Shown: in pieces, positions 23,031-23,111 of the stretch
How positions within the stretch are numbered: position 1 is the first letter of the stretch
How the letters are laid out: each line of letters begins with the position of its first letter
NCBI GenBank assembly: GCA_937876375.1
Contig: CALEHY010000024.1
Coordinates: 1 to 23,111, forward strand
Length of the DNA stretch: 23,111 bases
Source of the DNA: an uncultured Clostridia bacterium
GTDB lineage: Bacteria; Bacillota; Clostridia; Oscillospirales; Acutalibacteraceae
Reading direction: 5' to 3'
Program-made: the position numbers and the translations under genes
Notes under the pieces: model-generated
What the model saw: only the letters and a program-made list of their open reading frames with translations
What the model was told of the DNA's origin: nothing
The model's database searches: none

Positions 23031-23060
23031 AAGACCAATCGTTGTTTTCGATTGGTCTTT
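23031..23060 (+). terminator. Terminator of the hydroxyacid dehydrogenase gene
   Basis: A perfect 11-bp stem (23031-23041 with 23049-23059) with a T-rich loop, followed by TATATATATTTT. It lies 10 bases past the stop. Confidence 0.82.
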
Positions 23061-23080
23061 ATATATATTTTACTTAATCA

Positions 23081-23110
23081 AAAAAAGGACAGCCGAAGCT
23101 GTCCTTTTTT
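23081..23110 (-). terminator. Second terminator, inverted copy of the one at 4-30
   Basis: Stem 23081-23093 with 23098-23110 and loop CGAA; on the - strand this becomes the C(UUCG)G tetraloop followed by seven T. The orientation suggests it ends a gene to the right of the window on the - strand, although its A and T flanks let it act both ways. Confidence 0.85.
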
Positions 23111-23111
23111 G

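Overview
The window looks like chromosomal DNA from an AT-rich, low-GC Gram-positive bacterium of the class Clostridia, probably near the Ruminococcaceae/Oscillospiraceae. Supporting points are near-consensus SigA promoters with AT-rich spacers, strong AGGAGG-type ribosome sites, a cysteine T-box leader, cysteine-bearing (zinc ribbon) L32 and L28 ribosomal proteins, and genes typical of spore-forming lineages (a CwlD-like amidase and a SpoIIM-like membrane protein). Almost all genes are housekeeping genes. I see no transposase, integrative element, CRISPR array, tRNA or rRNA. The lineage is inferred from gene content only.

Layout. 1-2900 (+): a terminator of an upstream gene, then yceD-rpmF from a consensus promoter, then der-plsY with overlapping stop/start. 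2900-3122 (-): rpmB alone. 3245-6933 (+): recA-recX-rimO-pgsA, a tightly overlapping operon. 6937-9270 (+): a promoter, a cysteine T-box leader (specifier UGC) and cysE-cysS, making and charging cysteine. 9275-10481 (+): an aldo/keto reductase fused to a two-cluster ferredoxin domain. 10516-14478 (-): asd-dapA-dapB, the first steps toward lysine and diaminopimelate, followed past a terminator by an uncharacterised nucleotidyltransferase-fold protein. 14627-17325 (+): queA-tgt (queuosine tRNA modification) and yajC (Sec accessory), then past a terminator two small membrane proteins (TIGR04086/DUF3792 family and SpoIIM-like) up to 18373. 18370-21954 (-): cwlD-radA, a 430-base gene-poor stretch, and a Xer tyrosine recombinase. 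22068-23021 (+): a D-2-hydroxyacid dehydrogenase, ending in two terminators.

The least explained part is 19434-19863, between radA and xer. It has no convincing gene but contains a long-range inverted repeat that folds as a multi-stem RNA on the + strand, a Fur/PerR-like 7-1-7 inverted repeat and a 12-bp perfect hairpin sharing a 12-mer with the xer leader. Other second-look items are regulatory: a start codon placed directly behind a terminator whose 3' arm carries its ribosome site, a promoter that starts inside a terminator so its own transcript escapes it, and asd/queA promoters that face each other. All motif positions were read by eye; no alignment, folding or database search was run.
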